From: an uncultured Spirochaetia bacterium
GTDB taxonomy: Bacteria > Spirochaetota > CALGPD01
Assembly (NCBI GenBank): GCA_937960625.1
Contig: CALGPD010000180.1
Span: 1 to 8,669 of the forward strand
Length of the DNA stretch: 8,669 nt
Direction: 5' to 3'
Shown: positions 7,834 to 8,669 of the stretch, piece after piece
Numbering within the stretch: position 1 is the first letter of the stretch
How the letters are laid out: each line of letters begins with the position of its first letter
Translations under genes and position numbers: made by a program
The notes under the pieces: generated by a model
Seen by the model: the letters and a program-made list of their open reading frames with translations, nothing else
Told to the model about the DNA's origin: nothing
Database searches by the model: none

Positions 7834-7848
7834 TGATTTTAAAAATCA
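7834..7848. repeat. 15-bp perfect palindrome in the divergent intergenic region
   Basis: TGATTTTAAAAATCA has seven-base arms around a single A. It lies between the divergent membrane-protein and thioredoxin-like genes, about 75 bases before the ribosome binding site of the latter. It could be an operator half-site pair or chance in an A/T-rich region. Confidence 0.3.
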
Positions 7849-7855
7849 ATAAGTG

Positions 7856-7884
7856 TTGGTATAACTAATATCGGAATATTAAAT
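7856..7884 (+). promoter_or_regulatory. Weak candidate promoter for the secreted thioredoxin-like gene
   Basis: TTGGTA (7856-7861), 17 bases, then TTAAAT (7879-7884); each box has four matches of six. It is the best placed candidate ahead of the AAGGGG site at 7910-7915, but A/T-rich sequence gives many such matches. Confidence 0.25.
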
Positions 7885-7909
7885 ATTATTATTCTGAAAT
7901 TAGAATATC

Positions 7910-7915
7910 AAGGGG
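7910..7915 (+). promoter_or_regulatory. Ribosome binding site without a matching in-frame start
   Basis: AAGGGG is followed seven bases later by CTGAAAAAATAA (from 7923). A start there would meet TAA after two lysine codons. The coding frame for the signal peptide is one base out, so the start region looks damaged or depends on slippage at the A6 tract 7926-7931. Confidence 0.55.
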
Positions 7916-7954
7916 AACTGTTCTGAAAAAATAACAACAATTTTAGCAATTTTA

Positions 7955-8455
7955 TTGATTTTATGCTCATTTGCTTTTAGTCAGTCTATCGGGCAAACAG
8001 TGCCTGATTATTATGAAAATAAAGTTAAAATATTTGATTTTCGCGGTAAAGCACGCGATAAACGCGTATTAGATTCCGGTAAGTATAAATTTACTGTAAT
8101 AGTAGATGGCAGATCAAACTCAAGACCTAGTGGCTATAATTTTAGAGGCATTCCTTTCGGAATTTTTATAAGCAGGGATGGAAAAATATTGTGGATGGGG
8201 CATCCTTACAGGCTAGCAAAGTCTATAATCGAAAAAACGTTAAACAGCAGTAGTTCTGCGCAATCTACAGGTCAAACAAGCGCGATAAAGTCTGCTGGAA
8301 GATTATTATATGAACTTGAAAAAGGGTTAACATGGGCAGCGCTAAATTCCCGTTGGAGAAAGTTAAGAAGATATTGGGTGAAAAAAGTATTTAAATACCA
8401 AAAAAAATCTTCACAAATATGTCAGCAAATTAAAATCCCTTTTGCTCATGCTTGA
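7955..8455 (+). CDS. Secreted thioredoxin-like remnant, N-terminal fragment of a frameshifted gene
   Basis: The TTG at 7955 is inside a signal peptide whose coding frame extends up to at least 7925. In that frame the residues read EKITTILAILLILCSFAFSQ, a typical N-region, hydrophobic core and AFSQ end, so the true start lies upstream near 7923. After it, IGQTVPDYYEN...FDFRGK (about 7988-8050) resembles the entry to a TlpA/redoxin fold. GIPFGIFISRDGKILWMGHP (8147-8206) matches the cis-proline strand and the following hairpin. The segment between them that would carry WCxxC is missing, so no redox activity is expected. A Ser/Gln/Thr linker follows, then the first Trp-rich repeat. The frame leaves the repeats at an A8 tract (8400-8407) and ends at an out-of-frame TGA. 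The thioredoxin relationship is moderate-confidence pattern matching. Confidence 0.6.
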   Translation: MILCSFAFSQSIGQTVPDYYENKVKIFDFRGKARDKRVLDSGKYKFTVIVDGRSNSRPSGYNFRGIPFGIFISRDGKILWMGHPYRLAKSIIEKTLNSSSSAQSTGQTSAIKSAGRLLYELEKGLTWAALNSRWRKLRRYWVKKVFKYQKKSSQICQQIKIPFAHA

Positions 8456-8648
8456 GAAAAATTTAAAGTGGAGCGCTCTGTACATTAAATGGAGACGCTT
8501 AAGAAAAGCATGGTTACGGACCGTTCACAATGTAAGCACTATCAACGAGTTTGCAAAAGCCCTGCATAAACTGGAAATATCAATTAAATATTCCGCGCCC
8601 AAACCGGCATGGAAAAAATATAAAAGAAGACAATGGCTTAAACATATG
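8303..8648 (+). repeat. Three protein-level Trp/Arg-rich repeats of about 29 residues
   Basis: Units begin at 8303, 8439 and 8559. Each starts with LxxLExxL, then W/Y-S/A-A, then a W seven residues after the first aromatic, then basic residues (RKLRR, RRLRK, KKYKRR) and a third W seven or eight residues later, followed by L/V-K/R. Unit one is LLYELEKGLTW...WRKLRRYW. Unit two is LLLMLEKNLKW...WRRLRKAW. Unit three is ALHKLEISIKY...WKKYKRRQW. DNA identity between units is low, so these are old duplications kept at protein level. I do not recognise the family. Confidence 0.65.
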
Positions 8649-8666
8649 AGATGGTATTGCAAATAA
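8442..8666 (+). CDS. C-terminal fragment of the same gene: Trp/Arg-rich repeats 2 and 3
   Basis: This frame carries repeats two and three and ends at TAA 8664-8666. There is no ribosome binding site before TTG 8442 or ATG 8448. Repeat-like coding continues upstream in this frame (NLHKYVSKLKSLLLMLEK) to the A8 tract at 8400-8407. It is therefore best read as the end of the gene that begins near 7923 rather than a separate gene. Removing one A from that tract, and adding one to the A6 tract at 7926-7931, gives a single frame of 247 codons plus stop from 7923 to 8666. The fragment is very basic (many Lys/Arg) and Trp-rich, and its function is unknown. Confidence 0.5.
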   Translation: MLMLEKNLKWSALYIKWRRLRKAWLRTVHNVSTINEFAKALHKLEISIKYSAPKPAWKKYKRRQWLKHMRWYCK

Positions 8667-8669
8667 TAA

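Overview
The window is AT-rich (roughly 30% GC by eye). It has compact sigma-70-like promoters, AGGGG/AAGGG ribosome binding sites and several TTG/GTG starts. The start-site style, a kinase/ATPase/GAF/SpoIIE-type signalling protein and 23-residue LPxxI leucine-rich repeats suggest a low-GC Gram-negative-type bacterium. Spirochaetes such as Leptospira are one group known to carry similar modules, but I cannot fix the phylum from this stretch.

Layout. Positions 1-4706 (minus) hold most of one giant regulatory protein: an N-terminal Ser/Thr protein kinase, a STAND/COG3899-like ATPase, a long helical TPR-like region, a GAF domain, a coiled coil, and the beginning of a SpoIIE/RsbU-type PP2C phosphatase cut off by the window edge. 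Upstream on the same strand (4809-5936) is a leucine-rich repeat protein with an unrecognised N-terminal domain. The two genes are 102 bp apart, and that gap contains a good promoter for the kinase gene and an A/T-only hairpin at the LRR stop codon. Divergently from the LRR gene, a strong promoter drives a tRNA-Leu(UAG) gene (6073-6153) followed by an intrinsic terminator. Positions 6317-7666 (minus) encode a seven-helix membrane protein that looks like an EI24/CysZ-type module fused to a C-terminal LEA14/WHy-like domain. From about 7923 to 8666 (plus) lies a secreted-protein gene that is broken in this sequence. It has a signal peptide, a thioredoxin-like remnant without a CxxC, and three Trp/Arg-rich repeats. 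The reading frame breaks twice, both times at poly-A tracts.

How they may work together. The kinase and LRR genes are plausible signalling partners by position only. The giant protein could both phosphorylate and dephosphorylate targets, with GAF and helical regions as sensors. The membrane protein and the broken secreted protein are divergently arranged around a 256 bp intergenic region. I see no CRISPR array, insertion sequence, integrase or attachment-site duplication. The most unusual items are the EI24-LEA fusion, the arginine in the Walker A motif of the giant protein, and the Trp-repeat protein with its poly-A frame breaks.
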